A DNA stretch of 9,791 nt, taken from Pseudomonadota bacterium (GTDB lineage: Bacteria > Pseudomonadota > Alphaproteobacteria > Rhizobiales > Afifellaceae). The position numbers were made by a program, and so were the translations under genes. This document shows, piece after piece, positions 6,629-9,791 of this stretch; positions within the stretch are counted from its first letter, which is position 1, and each line of letters opens with the position of its first letter. The stretch is taken from contig JAEZEK010000055.1 of NCBI GenBank assembly GCA_023417735.1, forward strand, positions 1-9,791, read 5' to 3'. The notes beneath the pieces are model-generated. The model saw only the letters and a program-made list of their open reading frames with translations, searched no databases and had not been told where the DNA came from.

Positions 6629-7812
6629 ATGAACGACGAGCCTGCAGCGCGTGACGGCGCAGCGTCGGAGGAGGCCGCTCCGGCGCTCTCTTCCGAGGTC
6701 CTCACGGGTGCGGGCGCCTATGCGGCCCTCCGCTCCGACTGGCTTCTCGTCAAGGCCCTCCAGCCGAGCGCCTCGGTGTTCCAGGCTCCGGATTTCCTCA
6801 GCCTCTGGGCGGAGCATTTCGCAAAGGGCCCGCTCGACCGGACGCTGAAGACGATCGTGGTGCGGCAGGCTGGCCGCCCCGTGCTGATCTGGCCCCTTCA
6901 GGTTTCGAGGGGCAGGCTCGCCAAGGTCGCGGTCGCCGCCGGGCGGCCGTTCTCGCAATACGACGAGTTCATCCTCGATCCGCGCTGCAGCCAGGGCGAG
7001 GCGACGCGCGCGGCCTACGACCGGCTGATGGCCGACGTCAGGCCCGACATCCTGCAGTTCGCGCAGGTCCGGAAGGACGGCGCCCTCTTCCGGACGCTGC
7101 TCGCGGACAAGCAGCCGATCAGCGCCGAAGGCGCCCCCTATGCCGAGATCGGGTCCGACGGCTTCGCGGGATTCATGAGCCGGATCAAGCAGAAGGTCGG
7201 ACGCGAGCAGCGCCGCCGCCTCCGTCTCCTCGGCGAGCAGGGCGAGGTCCGCTTCGAGATCTCGGGCGACAGCGGCACCGCGGCAGACTGGCTGGCGATG
7301 GCGATCGACATGAAGCGCCAGTGGCTCACCGACACGGGCAAGGTGAGCACGACCTACATGGACGAGCGCACGAACGAGCTCTTCCCCGCGCTCGCCCGCA
7401 GCCTCGGCGAAGCGACCTCGCCGGTCCGCCTGGCCGTCGCGCGGCTGACCGTCTCCGGCGAGCCCGCCGCCTACGAGGTCGGCCTGATCGACGCCGGCCG
7501 GTACTTCCTCTATCTCGGCACCTATTCGCAGCGCTATGCGAAGTTCAGCACCGGCAACCTGCTTGCCCAGCAGGCGATCGAATGGTGCGCGGAGAACGGC
7601 ATCGGCGTCTACGACATGATGGCGCCGCGCTCGCAGCACAAATCGGACTGGAGCACCGGCGAGGTCGAGGTGTTCGACTACGCCATCCCGACCAGCCGCC
7701 GCGGCGAGCTCTATCTCGACCTGGTCGTTCGGCGCCTGCGGCCCGGGATGAAGCGCGTGTTCTATTCCCTTCCCGCGCCGATCCGATCGGCCATCGCAGG
7801 CCGGGCCCTGCG

Positions 7813-7819
<7 letters not shown>
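6629..7819 (+). CDS. CelD/BcsL-type GNAT acetyltransferase (PF13480-like)
   Basis: 396 residues from this ATG. The N-terminal half carries the FxAPDFLSLWAEHF-type opening (51-64) common in this family. The acyltransferase core spans about 180-330: the basic segment KQKVGREQRRRLRLL (187-201), then YEVGLIDAGRYFLYLGTYSQ (282-301) and FSTGNLLAQQAIEWCAENGI (306-325), which match the PF13480 pattern, followed by YDMMAPRSQHKSDWSTG (328-344). These proteins are cytoplasmic, FemAB/GNAT-like, and often act in polysaccharide or cell-envelope modification; the substrate here is unknown and no polysaccharide cluster is present in the window. A GTG at 6608 is an in-frame alternative start, with GGA 7 bases upstream, and would add seven residues; the ATG has no clear ribosome binding site, so the choice is uncertain. 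The gene converges with the reductase, 21 bp away. Confidence 0.85.
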
Positions 7820-9560
<1,741 letters not shown>

Positions 9561-9649
9561 GCGCCCCGTCAGCGCGGGGACGGCACGCATCCGCGCCATG
9601 ACGGCGCATCCGTTTTGAGTTCACGCGTACGGGCCGGGGCGAACGATCG

Positions 9650-9791
9650 ATGAGCAAACTTCCGAAAAGCGAAGCGACCGAAGCGGCCCTTTCGGCCGTC
9701 GAAGAGGCCCTGAAGATCGATTTCGCCGCGGCAAGCGCGGACGATGCACGCAGCGCCGAGCGGCCGAGCGCGCCGCCGGCCAAGGGCCGCG
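9650..9791 (+). CDS. N-terminus of a protein cut by the window edge
   Basis: Only 47 codons are present. The start reads MSKLPKSEATEAALSAVEEA, then LKIDFAAASADDARSAERPS, and ends in a Pro/Ala-rich basic stretch. Third positions are mostly G or C in the later codons, which supports real coding. A GGCCGGGGC tract lies some 10 bases upstream as a weak ribosome binding site. The opening, a short acidic amphipathic helix with an ALKIDF motif, recalls the start of long coiled-coil 'kinesin-like' or apolipoprotein-like hypothetical proteins of Rhizobiales, but this is recollection and too little sequence is present to assign it. It is divergent from the ferredoxin operon. Confidence 0.7.
   Translation, partial: MSKLPKSEATEAALSAVEEALKIDFAAASADDARSAERPSAPPAKGR

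Noticed and set aside
6545..7639. 364-residue minus-strand frame opposite the acetyltransferase gene
   Set aside because: No domain pattern is visible, and the opposite strand carries a coherent acetyltransferase with matching codon use.

Overview
This is a GC-rich chromosomal window in which nearly every third codon position of a real gene is G or C. The gene families and their pairing (YcjX/YcjF, a CoxE-like VWA protein, a CelD/BcsL-type acetyltransferase, an adrenodoxin-type ferredoxin beside a thioredoxin-reductase-like FNR) point to an alphaproteobacterium, most likely Hyphomicrobiales (Rhizobiales). That placement is inferred from family content and style, not from a marker gene. I see no tRNA, rRNA, CRISPR array, insertion sequence, integrase or phage gene.

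Layout. Positions 1-4612 hold five co-directional, tightly packed plus-strand genes: the C-terminal part of a one-helix membrane protein (with an apparent frameshift near base 74), a membrane-anchored ClpP-like periplasmic protein, a SixA-like histidine phosphatase, a YcjX-family P-loop GTPase and its YcjF/DUF697 membrane partner. Gaps are 2, 9 and 42 bp and one ATGA overlap, so this may be one operon with an envelope or membrane-stress theme. After a short leader come a secreted protein of unknown function (4697-5284), a CoxE-like VWA protein (5355-6530) and a CelD/BcsL-type acetyltransferase (about 6629-7819).

The acetyltransferase converges with a minus-strand pair: a [2Fe-2S] ferredoxin (9222-8902) followed 32 bp later by a ferredoxin-NADP+ reductase (8869-7841). 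Together they form a plausible NADPH-to-ferredoxin electron-transfer module with a promoter just upstream. An 8-bp inverted repeat spans both converging stop codons. From 9223 to 9649 there is a 427-bp gene-free divergent region with several strong hairpins. The window then ends inside the first 47 codons of a plus-strand gene.

No clearly new multi-gene system is visible. The points most worth checking are the structured divergent region (possible small RNA or operator array), the hairpin that puts the phosphatase start codon in its loop, the frameshift in the first gene, and the VWA protein that lacks the usual MoxR ATPase neighbour.
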